DNA of 39,532 bases from Actinomycetales bacterium UBA1416 (GTDB taxonomy: Bacteria > Actinomycetota > Actinomycetes > Actinomycetales > Actinomycetaceae), in the NCBI GenBank assembly GCA_002304945.1, contig DBPQ01000058.1, positions 1-39,532 of the forward strand, given 5' to 3'. The notes under the pieces were generated by a model. It saw nothing but the letters and a program-made list of their open reading frames with translations. It did no database searches and was not told the origin of the DNA. Every line of letters begins with the position of its first letter. Within the stretch, counting starts at the first letter, position 1. The position numbers and the translations under genes are program-made. This document shows, piece after piece, positions 23,482-30,841 of this stretch.

Positions 23482-24933
23482 ATGGACGGGCCAGCCATCA
23501 GTCGGAACGCGGCCCGCCGCCTGCGCCGGCGCCAGGAGTCGCGCCTCCAGGCGGCCGCTGCCGACGCCGTCCGGACGGTCCGTGCAGAACGCCCCCAGGC
23601 CCTCGACCTGGCGGCCGAGGCCGGCTCGCTCCTGCTGTCGAACGGGGCCGCCGCGGCGGAGATCGTCGACACCGTCATGGACATCTGCGCCTCGGCCGGA
23701 CTGCCGGACGTCAACGTGGTGGTCACCTACGACCAGGTGACCCTCGCCGTGCAACCGGAGGCCGGCGGCGAGGCACACGCCCGCATCGCGGCCGTCCGCT
23801 CACGCGCCTACAACTTCGGCCGCTACGCGACCACGGTCGCCGTTGTCCGGCGGTACCTCCGCGACGAGATCACCGCGGGTCAGGCGCTGGCAGAGGTGCG
23901 CGGCCTGCGCACCGCGCGGCTCCAGCCACTGTGGGTCACCCGGGTCGCGGCGGGCGTGACCGGTTTCAGCGCCGGCATCGTCTTCGGGGCATCTCCGTAC
24001 GTCGCGGTCCTCGCGTTCGTCGCCGTTCTCTTCTCCGACTGGCTCGGGGGCATTCTCACGGGCCGGCGCTGGCCCGGGTTCTTCGTCCAGATGGTCGTGG
24101 GGGCCATCGCCGTCGGGGTCGCGGTCGTCGGGCTCCGCATCGACCCGGAGGTGGACGTCTCCGCGGTGATCGTCGCGGTCATCATCGTCGCCCTCGCCGG
24201 CATGACCGTGACCGGGGCCGTGCAGGACGCCATCACCGGGTGGTACCTCACCGGATCCGTGCGCGTCTTCGAGGCACTGATCAAGTCGCTCGGCCTCGTC
24301 GTCGGGATCAAGGCCGCCGTCATGGTGGCCGACCGGATCGGCGTCGAGGGCCTCGTGCTCTACGACTTCACCGAACGGCCGCTGGACCCCACCCTGATGG
24401 TCCTCGCCTCCGGAGTGCTCGTGCTCTCCTTCAGTCTGACCACCCAGATGCCGTGGCGGGGCGTGGCCACCAGCGCTGCCATCGGGATGGGCGGCTACCT
24501 CACGCACAGCCTCATGACCGGTACCGGAGTGTGGGCGTCGGGGGTGGCCGCCGTCGTGGTGGGTGTCCTCGCCGCCAGCCTCGCGCGCTGGGTGCGAATC
24601 CCGGTCTCCGCGCTCACGAACGCCGCGGTCCTCCCGCTGCTGCCGGGGGTCGCCCTGTTCCAGGGCCTCATCACCACCACCGACTACGTGGTCGCCGGCA
24701 TCACCGGCCTCGCGACCGCCATGACGATCGCGCTCACTCTCGCCGTCGGCATGACGCTCGGCGGCCACCTCGTGGCGGTCCTCACCGAGCGGTGGCGGGA
24801 CCACGACGACCGGCTGTACGTCCCCTACTTCTCCGAGCCCGTCGCCACCCTGCGCGAGCGGGACGCCTTCCTCAGCCGCCGGGGACGCCCGTCGGACGAC
24901 GCCGCCGAGGACGAGAGCGCTCCCAGCGGCTGA
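23482..24933 (+). CDS. thrE: ThrE-type threonine/serine exporter
   Basis: A 483-residue membrane protein close in length to Corynebacterium ThrE (489 aa). The N-terminal half (residues 35-170) carries the hydrolase-like DUF1212 region (LLLSNGAAAAEIVDTVMDICASAGLPDVNVVVTYDQ), followed by about 10 TM segments forming ThrE_1 and ThrE_2. ThrE exports threonine and serine using the proton gradient. GACAAT ends 6 nt before the ATG with no Shine-Dalgarno, suggesting a leaderless mRNA. It stands alone between the NYN gene and the kinase-phosphorylase gene. Substrate is inferred from family only. Confidence 0.83.
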   Translation: MDGPAISRNAARRLRRRQESRLQAAAADAVRTVRAERPQALDLAAEAGSLLLSNGAAAAEIVDTVMDICASAGLPDVNVVVTYDQVTLAVQPEAGGEAHARIAAVRSRAYNFGRYATTVAVVRRYLRDEITAGQALAEVRGLRTARLQPLWVTRVAAGVTGFSAGIVFGASPYVAVLAFVAVLFSDWLGGILTGRRWPGFFVQMVVGAIAVGVAVVGLRIDPEVDVSAVIVAVIIVALAGMTVTGAVQDAITGWYLTGSVRVFEALIKSLGLVVGIKAAVMVADRIGVEGLVLYDFTERPLDPTLMVLASGVLVLSFSLTTQMPWRGVATSAAIGMGGYLTHSLMTGTGVWASGVAAVVVGVLAASLARWVRIPVSALTNAAVLPLLPGVALFQGLITTTDYVVAGITGLATAMTIALTLAVGMTLGGHLVAVLTERWRDHDDRLYVPYFSEPVATLRERDAFLSRRGRPSDDAAEDESAPSG

Positions 24934-24961
24934 CTCGCCTGCATGGGGCGTCCCCGCTCAC

Positions 24962-24967
24962 TAGATT
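24962..24967 (+). promoter_or_regulatory. -10 box of the kinase-phosphorylase gene
   Basis: TAGATT fits TAnnnT and lies 24 nt before the ATG at 24992; GAGGAG follows at 24981-24986 as a Shine-Dalgarno sequence. No clear -35 was seen. Confidence 0.45.
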
Positions 24968-24991
24968 GGGGGGCGACCACGAGGAGCAGCC

Positions 24992-27589
24992 ATGGAATTT
25001 CCCGTCATCCCGGATCTCGACGCCATCCCCACGGGTGACATGCCCGGTGACAAGGTGCAGATCACCCAGGGCCACGTCGACAAGGCCCAGTCGATCTTCC
25101 CCCGCCTGTGGGAGCTGCTCCAGCCGCTGCTCGCGGACGACGGCCGCGCCGTCGTCGCCGTCCACGGCGGCTCCGGCGTCGGCAAGTCCGAGATCGGTTC
25201 GCTGCTCGCGTACTACCTGAACGACCGGGGTGTCGGCACGTACGTCATGTCCGGCGACAACTACCCGCGGCGCATCCCCCGTGTCAACGACGCCGAACGC
25301 CTGCGCGTGTTCCGGGCCGGCGGGGTGCAGGGGCTCGTCACCTCGGGCACCTACGACGAGGCGATCCGCGCGGAGCTGGCGTTCCTCCAGGCGCAGGGGC
25401 TGGACTCCGATCCCACGCAGGTGACGCAGTACCCGTGGCTGGGCACCTACCAGACAGCGGGGCGCACGGCACTCGCCGGCTACCTCGGCAGCTCCGCCGA
25501 GATCGACTTCGCCGAGGTCAACCGCATCATCGCCGAGTTCAAGGTGGGGGCGTCGCACCTGCTCCTGAAGCGGATGGGCCGGGAGGACAACGCGCTGTGG
25601 TACGACGACGTGGACGTCGCCGCCACCCGCGTGATCGTCGTGGAGTGGACGCACGGGAACAACGACAACGTCGAGGGCGTGGACATCCCGATCCTGCTGA
25701 ACAGCACGCCGGAGGAGACGCTCGCGCACCGGCGGGCACGCGCGCGTGACGGCGCCATCGACAGCCCGTTCACCACCATGGTGCTGGGCCTCGAGCAGGC
25801 GCTCCTCCACTCGCAGTCGCACAAGGCGCGCATCATCGTCTCGAAGTCCGGTGAGCTGCTCGACCACGAGGCGTACCTCGAGCTCATGGGCGCGGGCACC
25901 GCGAAGGCCGGCCCCATGATCAACGCGTACCCCGACTCGATCGGCGGGACGCTCGCGGACCTCGTGGCCTTCCTCGAGACCCCGGCACTGAAGGACGTCT
26001 TCCAGTCCGCCTACATCCTGCCCAGCGTGTTCAACACGGACCTCGACCGGGGCTTCTCCGTGATCGACTACACGCTCAGCGACCTGTTCGCCACGGAGGC
26101 CGACCTCGCGGCCCTCACGCGGCTGGGGATCGACTTCAAGTTCGACTTCATCCTCAACCACGCCTCCGTGCTCTCCCCGCAGTTCCAGGACATCCTGCGC
26201 AACGGGGAGGCCTCGGAGTACGCGGACTTCTTCATCGACTGGAACACGTTCTGGGACGGCCACGGCGAGATGACCCCGGAGGGCTACATCCAGCCCGATG
26301 AGGACCTCATCAAGGACATGTTCTTCCGCAAGCCCGGCCTGCCGATCCTCATGGTCCGCATGCCCGATGGCACGGAGAAGCCCTACTGGAACACCTTCTA
26401 CCAGGAGGTGCGCTACCCACGCGTGGACGCCCAGGACCTCATGGAGGCGACGTCCCTGCAGTACGGCTCCGCCGACGTGCTCGCCCACCGGCTCAACGCC
26501 GTCCTCGACGACGGCGGCCGCCCGGGCGACGCCGACTTCAGCGGCTTCGAGGGCCACCGGGACGCCGTCGTCGACCTGCTGGAATCCCGGCGGAGGTACC
26601 TCGGCCAGATGGACCTCAACATCAAGTCCCCGCTCGTGTGGGAATTCTACGAGGACACCCTGAGGAAGCTGGCGGGCTACGGGGCGCAGATCGTCCGCCT
26701 CGACGCGTTCGCCTACGCGCCGAAGGAGCCGGGCGAGAAGAACTTCCTCAACGACCCCGGGACGTGGGACCTGCTCGACCAGGTCCGAGACCTCGCGAGC
26801 CGGCGCGGGCTGAAGCTCCTGCCGGAAATCCACTCCACCTACGAGCAGAGGATCCACGAGGTCATCGCCTCCAAGGGCTTCATGACCTACGACTTCTTCC
26901 TGCCGGGCCTCCTCATCGACGCCTTCGAGCGGCAGGACTCCACCACGCTGCGGCGCTGGATCGGCGACATCCTCGGCAAGGGCATCCGCACGGTCAACAT
27001 GCTCGGCTGCCACGACGGCATCCCGCTGCTCGACCTGAAGGGCCTGCTGAGCGACGAGGAGATCGACGCCGTCATCGCCACCGTGGTGGGCCGTGGCGGG
27101 TACGTCAAGGACCTCCACGGGCAGAAGAAGATGTACTACCAGGTGAACGCCACCTACTACAGCGCCCTTGGCGAGGACGACCGGCGGCTCCTGCTGGCGC
27201 GGGCGATCCAGCTGTTCATGCCCGGCAAGCCGCAGGTGTGGTACCTCGACCTGTTCGCGGGGAAGAACAACCACGCCGCAGTCGAGAAGGCCGGCTCGGG
27301 CGGTCACAAGGAGATCAACCGGACCAACCTCACCATGGAGGACGTGGCCGAGGGCCTCGCCAAGCCGGTGGTGCAGCAGCAGCTCGAGCTCCTGCGCTTC
27401 CGGAACGCCTCACCGGCCTTCGGCTTCGACGCCGAGTGCACGGTGGGCGACACCGCGGCCGACCGCCTCGAACTCGTGTGGCGGAAGGACGGCAACGAGG
27501 CCCGGCTCGAGGCCGACCTCTCCACCTACGGGTTCCGGATCACCGCTGTGGACGGCGCAGGGAGGGAGACCTTCCGCTTCGTGCAGTAG
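24992..27589 (+). CDS. P-loop kinase fused to GH13_18 glycoside phosphorylase
   Basis: An 865-residue single-frame fusion. Residues 1-300 form a P-loop domain with Walker A GGSGVGKS (59-66), SGDNYPRR (87-94), VVEWTHG (216-222) and the lid-like arginine run AHRRARARDG (245-254), resembling uridine or glycerate kinases. Residues 307-865 form a complete GH13_18 domain: NAYPDSIGG start, nucleophile Asp571 (VRLDAFAY), acid/base Glu612 (LLPEIH), stabilising Asp675 (CHDGIP). GH13_18 enzymes phosphorolyse sucrose, sucrose 6'-phosphate, glucosylglycerol or glucosylglycerate, giving glucose 1-phosphate. The kinase could phosphorylate the released acceptor. The gene stands alone with its own promoter and GAGGAG 5 nt before the ATG. 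Specificity cannot be read. Confidence 0.85.
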   Translation: MEFPVIPDLDAIPTGDMPGDKVQITQGHVDKAQSIFPRLWELLQPLLADDGRAVVAVHGGSGVGKSEIGSLLAYYLNDRGVGTYVMSGDNYPRRIPRVNDAERLRVFRAGGVQGLVTSGTYDEAIRAELAFLQAQGLDSDPTQVTQYPWLGTYQTAGRTALAGYLGSSAEIDFAEVNRIIAEFKVGASHLLLKRMGREDNALWYDDVDVAATRVIVVEWTHGNNDNVEGVDIPILLNSTPEETLAHRRARARDGAIDSPFTTMVLGLEQALLHSQSHKARIIVSKSGELLDHEAYLELMGAGTAKAGPMINAYPDSIGGTLADLVAFLETPALKDVFQSAYILPSVFNTDLDRGFSVIDYTLSDLFATEADLAALTRLGIDFKFDFILNHASVLSPQFQDILRNGEASEYADFFIDWNTFWDGHGEMTPEGYIQPDEDLIKDMFFRKPGLPILMVRMPDGTEKPYWNTFYQEVRYPRVDAQDLMEATSLQYGSADVLAHRLNAVLDDGGRPGDADFSGFEGHRDAVVDLLESRRRYLGQMDLNIKSPLVWEFYEDTLRKLAGYGAQIVRLDAFAYAPKEPGEKNFLNDPGTWDLLDQVRDLASRRGLKLLPEIHSTYEQRIHEVIASKGFMTYDFFLPGLLIDAFERQDSTTLRRWIGDILGKGIRTVNMLGCHDGIPLLDLKGLLSDEEIDAVIATVVGRGGYVKDLHGQKKMYYQVNATYYSALGEDDRRLLLARAIQLFMPGKPQVWYLDLFAGKNNHAAVEKAGSGGHKEINRTNLTMEDVAEGLAKPVVQQQLELLRFRNASPAFGFDAECTVGDTAADRLELVWRKDGNEARLEADLSTYGFRITAVDGAGRETFRFVQ

Positions 27590-27656
27590 CGGCACCTCCC
27601 AACACCGGCCGTGGTGGGCGGCGCCAGGTCCATCCATTGCGGTCGCCCGCTGGAAC

Positions 27657-27752
27657 GCTAACCAACGCCTGTTTGGCGAGGCTTCGAACTCGTGGCGAGG
27701 GGTACACACCTAACCAGCGGCTCACAACCTCGCCAAACAGACGTTGGTTAGC
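27657..27752. repeat. 25-bp near-perfect inverted repeat with nested copies
   Basis: Arms at 27657-27681 and 27728-27752 match at 24 of 25 positions in inverted orientation (outer end GCTAACCAACG, inner end TGGCGAGG), with a 46-nt spacer. The spacer holds a second direct copy of TGGCGAGG (27693-27700) and a diverged CCTAACCAGCG (27709-27719), so the motif is partly repeated three times. No reading frame with family features runs through it. It is less GC-rich than its surroundings. It could be a REP/MITE-like element or a strong RNA hairpin after the upstream gene. Confidence 0.7.
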
Positions 27753-27822
27753 CTTCGGATCCTCCGCAGGCGGGGAGAGCCTCCCGTTTCCGAGCGGGCG
27801 GGCCAACGGTTCGAGTTCGAAT

Positions 27823-27853
27823 GGGTGGTGCGTGGTTGAAACCAACACCACCC
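27823..27853 (+). terminator. interrupted hairpin
   Basis: Arms GGGTGGTG and CACCACCC enclose a second short pairing (TGGT with ACCA) around a small loop. It may be part of the termination zone downstream of the kinase-phosphorylase gene; no T-run follows. Confidence 0.4.
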
Positions 27854-27862
27854 ACGAAGCTG

Positions 27863-27884
27863 CCCCTCCGCGCGCTCGGAGGGG
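27863..27884. terminator. perfect 8-bp GC-rich hairpin
   Basis: CCCCTCCG and CGGAGGGG are perfectly complementary around a 6-nt loop, 36 nt upstream of a TAGCCT -10 candidate. It could terminate upstream transcripts; the role is inferred from position. Confidence 0.4.
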
Positions 27885-27950
27885 AGTGGCCGACCCTTGC
27901 CCTCCCGCATCGACCGGGCTAGCCTCACCGGATCGACGAAGGAGGCATTC

Positions 27951-28430
27951 ATGGCTGACATCCACGTGGTCACGGACAAGACCAGTCTGACCCTCACCGC
28001 CCTCTTCGCAGCGCCGCCGGAGCGCGTCTGGCAGGTGTGGGCGGATCCGCGCCAGCTCGAGCGCTGGTGGGGCCCGCCGGGGTACCCGGCGACCGTCGTC
28101 GAGCACGAACTGACGCCCGGTGGCGCCGTCACCTACTTCATGACCGGGCCCGACGGCGAGCGCTACCCGGGGTGGTGGCGCGTCACGGAGGCGGACACGC
28201 CCCGGCTGCTGCGCCTCGTGGACGGCTTCGGAGAGGGGCCGGACGACGGCGGTGACCTGCCGACGTCGTCGACCACCGTGACGGTGGAGGCCACGGAGGA
28301 CGGCGGCACGCGCATGACGCTGGTCGGCGCCTACGACTCGCCCGAGGAGTTCGCGAAGGTCAAGGCGATGGGGATGGAGGAGGGCATCACCCTCGCGGTG
28401 GGCCAGATCGACACGCTGCTCGCGGAGTAG
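27951..28430 (+). CDS. SRPBCC/AHSA1-domain protein
   Basis: A 159-residue protein with the AHSA1 START-like fold: LTLTALFAAPPERVWQVWADPRQLERWWGPPGYPATVVEHELTPGG at the N-terminus is the standard signature, and the C-terminal helix (PEEFAKVKAMGMEEGITLAVGQIDTLL) closes the cavity. Members bind small hydrophobic ligands or act in stress and regulator pairs (often with ArsR regulators, none here). GAAGGAGG lies 5 nt before the ATG, and a TAGCCT -10 lies upstream. It appears monocistronic; the following HNH gene has its own -10. Confidence 0.87.
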   Translation: MADIHVVTDKTSLTLTALFAAPPERVWQVWADPRQLERWWGPPGYPATVVEHELTPGGAVTYFMTGPDGERYPGWWRVTEADTPRLLRLVDGFGEGPDDGGDLPTSSTTVTVEATEDGGTRMTLVGAYDSPEEFAKVKAMGMEEGITLAVGQIDTLLAE

Positions 28431-28462
28431 GGGCCGGGTGGCGGTGGCCGTAGGCTCGTGCC

Positions 28463-28810
28463 GTGCCCAGCCGCAGCCGCACCGCCACCTACGCCCGGCG
28501 CCGCAAGCGCCGGATGGCGAAGGTCCAACACGACCTGACCGACGCCCAGTGGCTGGCGCTCGTGGCCGCGTGGGGCGGCTGCGCCTACTGCGGGGCGGAC
28601 GATCCGCACCTCCAGAGGGACTGCGTGATCCCCATCCTGCGCGGCGGGCGCTACACGCTCGCGAACGTGGTCCCCGCCTGCCGGTCCTGTAACGCCTCCA
28701 AGTGCGGGTCCGAGGTCACCACATGGATGCGGCGGAAGAAGCTGGACGAGCCCTGCTTCCTCCTGCGACAGGCGACGATCGCCCGCGCGATCGCCGCCGC
28801 GGACGCCTGA
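28463..28810 (+). CDS. HNH-like zinc-ribbon nuclease-fold protein with Cys in place of first His
   Basis: A 115-residue basic protein. The zinc ribbon is C40-x2-C43 (CAYCG) and C73-x2-C76 (CRSCNASK). The HNH core reads DCVIPILRGGRYTLANVVPAC: Asp53 is followed by Cys54 where most HNH nucleases have the catalytic His (DHxxP), while Asn68 and the CxxCN end are kept. The N-terminus is very basic (ARRRKRRMAK), suiting nucleic acid binding. Without the His, cleavage may be lost or altered. The GTG start lies 6 nt after TAGGCT, a leaderless arrangement. The last 13 codons are duplicated 851 bp downstream. Confidence 0.8.
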   Translation: MPSRSRTATYARRRKRRMAKVQHDLTDAQWLALVAAWGGCAYCGADDPHLQRDCVIPILRGGRYTLANVVPACRSCNASKCGSEVTTWMRRKKLDEPCFLLRQATIARAIAAADA

Positions 28811-28840
28811 CCGGGCGTCAGACGTTGAAGCGGAGCTCGA
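28771..28840. repeat. 70-bp direct repeat, copy A (HNH 3' end + ychF 3' remnant)
   Basis: Matches 29622-29691 at 65 of 70 positions by eye. It covers the last 13 codons of the HNH-like gene with its stop (28808-28810), a 7-nt spacer, then the complement of a ychF C-terminus ending in stop (28818-28820). The ychF half is a remnant whose encoded end is altered (LRFNV versus FRFNV). It marks the left edge of the toxin-antitoxin insertion. Confidence 0.9.
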
Positions 28841-28868
28841 CCGCGCCCCGTCGGATCAGGCCATCGGT

Positions 28869-29279
28869 TCAGGCGCTACGCGCCACCCCGGGCGCGATGA
28901 CATCGAGTCCTGCGGATCGGGCCGCTTCACCGAGCCTGCGGTCATAGGTGAGGATCGCCGAGGCATCCAGCCGTATGGCGGCCTCAAGATGCAGTGCGTC
29001 AAGGGTGCGCAGATGTTGCATGGGCAGGAACCCAGCACTGCGGTAGACGGCTCGGTCGAGGGCCGCGAGCGCCACGCCCTCGAGGATCAGAGTGACGTCG
29101 GCTTGGTTCAGGCCCTCCCGGACCGCCAGTCGACGCAACTCAGTCTCCAGCAGGTCACTGGACACGAGTGTGGCGGACGTCCGGTCCAACCAGTCCAGGA
29201 GCGCCGGGCTCTCGGGCTGGTCGATCAGCAGGGCACCCATGGCGGACGTGTCGACGTAGACGACCGGAGGTGGTGTCAC
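28869..29279 (-). CDS. PIN-domain toxin, VapC family
   Basis: A 136-residue PIN ribonuclease. The acidic residues expected of VapC are visible: D10 (YVDTSA), E45 (SDLLETEL), D94 (LRTLDALHLEAA) and D113 (TYDRRL). VapC toxins cleave tRNA or rRNA and stall growth. The GTG at 29279 overlaps the antitoxin stop (GTGA), giving translational coupling. It sits inside a cassette bounded by 70-bp direct repeats, so it was probably acquired. It is unrelated at close range to the PIN toxin at 350-787, apart from the fold. Confidence 0.88.
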   Translation of the reverse strand: MTPPPVVYVDTSAMGALLIDQPESPALLDWLDRTSATLVSSDLLETELRRLAVREGLNQADVTLILEGVALAALDRAVYRSAGFLPMQHLRTLDALHLEAAIRLDASAILTYDRRLGEAARSAGLDVIAPGVARSA

Positions 29280-29557
29280 GCACGGTCCTCCCGCATGTCG
29301 TCAAGGATCGCGGCGAGCCCCTGCTCAGTGGTCTTGCGTTCGATGGCGAGCGCAGCCCACCCCCCGGTGCGACGCGCCGGGCGCACGATGGCCAACGCAG
29401 GTGCGGGGGCGTCAAGCGGCATGATTCTGCCCACGGGCACTCCTCTGTTGGTCAGGACGAACGAGTGCCCCTCACTGACAGCGCGGAGCACACGGCCGGA
29501 CTCGTTGCGCAATTCGCGCTGCGACAGGGTCTCGATCCGAGGCTCACCACTGCCCAT
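29276..29557 (-). CDS. Phd/YefM-family antitoxin
   Basis: A 93-residue antitoxin. The N-terminus (IETLSQRELRNESGRVLRAVSEGHSFVLTNRGVPVGRIMPL) is the Phd/YefM signature for DNA binding, and the C-terminal half (GLAAILDDMREDRA) would wrap the PIN toxin. It is first in the operon and overlaps the toxin start by 4 nt. A TACAAT -10 on the minus strand (29565-29570) lies 7 nt before the ATG, with no Shine-Dalgarno, so the mRNA is probably leaderless. The palindrome across the -10 fits autorepression. Confidence 0.86.
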   Translation of the reverse strand: MGSGEPRIETLSQRELRNESGRVLRAVSEGHSFVLTNRGVPVGRIMPLDAPAPALAIVRPARRTGGWAALAIERKTTEQGLAAILDDMREDRA

Positions 29558-29566
29558 GCTGAGGAT

Positions 29567-29584
29567 TGTAGCGCGCGTGCTACA
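29567..29584. promoter_or_regulatory. operator of the vapC-type cassette
   Basis: An 18-bp near-palindrome TGTAGCGCGCGTGCTACA overlapping the TACAAT -10 of the antitoxin gene. This is the expected position for autorepression by a Phd-type antitoxin. Confidence 0.6.
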
Positions 29585-29621
29585 CGAGGTCGAGGTGGGA
29601 CTGTCGACAGATGCCCCCCGC

Positions 29622-29691
29622 GGCGACGATCGTCCGCTCGATCGCTGCCGCGGACGCCTGACCGGGCGTCAGACGTTGAAGCGGAACTCCA
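29622..29691. repeat. 70-bp direct repeat, copy B (HNH 3' remnant + ychF 3' end)
   Basis: Matches 28771-28840. Here the ychF end is the functional one (stop at 29669-29671), and the HNH half (ending in TGA at 29659-29661) is a remnant with changed codons. Both copies keep the same 7-nt spacing between the two stops. A perfect palindrome CTGTCGACAG lies at 29601-29610, just left of this copy. Confidence 0.9.
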
Positions 29692-30754
29692 CCACGTCGC
29701 CGTCGCGCATGACGTAGTCCTTGCCCTCCATCCTGACCTTCCCACGGGCGCGAGCGTCGGCCATGGAGCCGGCGGAGACGAGGTCGTCGTAGCTGACGAT
29801 CTCGGCCTTGATGAAGCCGCGCTGGAAGTCCGTGTGGATGACGCCGGCGGCCTGGGGTGCGGACCAGCCCTTGTGGATGGTCCACGCCCGGGACTCCTTG
29901 GGGCCCGCTGTGAGGTAGGTCTGCAGGCCGAGGGTGGCGAAGCCGACGCGGGCGAGCTTGTCCAACCCCGCCTCGTCCTGGCCGGACTCGGCGAGCATCT
30001 CGCGGGCCTCGTCCTCCTCCAGCTCCACGAGTTCGGCCTCGAACTTGGCGTCCATGAAGATCGCCTCGGCAGGCGCGACCAGGGCGGACAGCTCGGCCCG
30101 CAGGGCGTCGTCGGCGAGGCCGGCGTCGTCGGTGTTGAAGACGAAGATGAAGGGCTTGGAGGTCATGAGCTGGAAGGTGGCGAGGTGATCGCGGTCGAGG
30201 CCGGCGCGGTCGGCGGCGGCCGAGAGGAGTTCGCCCTTCTCAAGCAGCGCGAGGGCCCCGCGGGCGGTCTCGAGGACGGTGGCGTCGGTCTTCCTCCCCC
30301 GCACCTCCTTCTCGAGGCGCGGGATCGCCTTCTCCAGGGTCTGGAGGTCGGCGAGGATGAGCTCGGTGGTGATGGTCTCGATGTCGTCCTTCGGATCCAC
30401 CCTGCCCTCGACGTGCACCACGTCCGGGTCCGCGAAGGCCCGGGTCACCACGCAGATGGCGTCCGCCTCGCGGATGTTCGCGAGGAACTGGTTGCCGAGC
30501 CCCTCCCCCTCCGAGGCGCCCCGGACAATGCCCGCGATGTCCACGAAGGACACGGTGGCGGGGACGATCCGCTCGGAGTGGAACATGTCGGACAGTACGG
30601 CGAGGCGAGCGTCCGGCAGCGGCACGATCCCGATGTTCGGCTCGATGGTCGCGAAGGGGTAGTTCGCCGCGAGCACGGTCGCCCGGGTCAGGGCGTTGAA
30701 CAGGGTCGACTTGCCGACGTTGGGCAGTCCCGCGATTCCGATGGTGAGGGCCAC
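29669..30754 (-). CDS. ychF: YchF/OLA1-type ribosome-binding ATPase
   Basis: A 361-residue Obg-family protein. G1 is GLPNVGKST (residues 9-17), G3 DIAGIVRGASEGEGLGNQFL, and the G4 position reads FNTDD rather than NKxD, the change that makes YchF prefer ATP. The helical domain (about 120-200) and C-terminal TGS domain (about 280-361, ending DGDVVEFRFNV) are complete. YchF binds the ribosome and affects translation and stress responses. The start is GTG (30752-30754). Its 3' end lies in repeat copy B. It diverges from rmuC across 87 nt. Confidence 0.95.
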   Translation of the reverse strand: MALTIGIAGLPNVGKSTLFNALTRATVLAANYPFATIEPNIGIVPLPDARLAVLSDMFHSERIVPATVSFVDIAGIVRGASEGEGLGNQFLANIREADAICVVTRAFADPDVVHVEGRVDPKDDIETITTELILADLQTLEKAIPRLEKEVRGRKTDATVLETARGALALLEKGELLSAAADRAGLDRDHLATFQLMTSKPFIFVFNTDDAGLADDALRAELSALVAPAEAIFMDAKFEAELVELEEDEAREMLAESGQDEAGLDKLARVGFATLGLQTYLTAGPKESRAWTIHKGWSAPQAAGVIHTDFQRGFIKAEIVSYDDLVSAGSMADARARGKVRMEGKDYVMRDGDVVEFRFNV

Positions 30755-30841
30755 GGGGAACCAGTCTAGGTGACCGGTCCCGCGGTGCCCCGCGGCGGTG
30801 CCGTGACGTTCGTGTCAGTGGCACGTGGCAGGTTGGTGCCC

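Larger units (their letters stand above)
27590..27950. other. gene-free stretch after the kinase-phosphorylase gene
   Basis: 361 nt without a supportable gene. It contains the inverted repeat at 27657-27752, two further hairpins, and a TAGCCT -10 candidate (27920-27925) for the SRPBCC gene. Short open frames exist on both strands but show no family features and mirror each other because of the inverted repeat. Confidence 0.6.

Noticed and set aside
24992..25900. The P-loop domain as a separate gene joined by a sequencing error
   Set aside because: The frame is continuous, there is no internal stop, ribosome site or frameshift near the domain junction, and the linker reads as normal protein.
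27541..27713. Short peptides on both strands around the inverted repeat that look similar (ANQRLFGE)
   Set aside because: The similarity comes from the inverted repeat itself; there is no start signal or family match.
28811..28868. A second ychF-like C-terminus as a pseudogene
   Set aside because: Only the last few codons and the stop are duplicated; better described as part of the 70-bp repeat than as a pseudogene.
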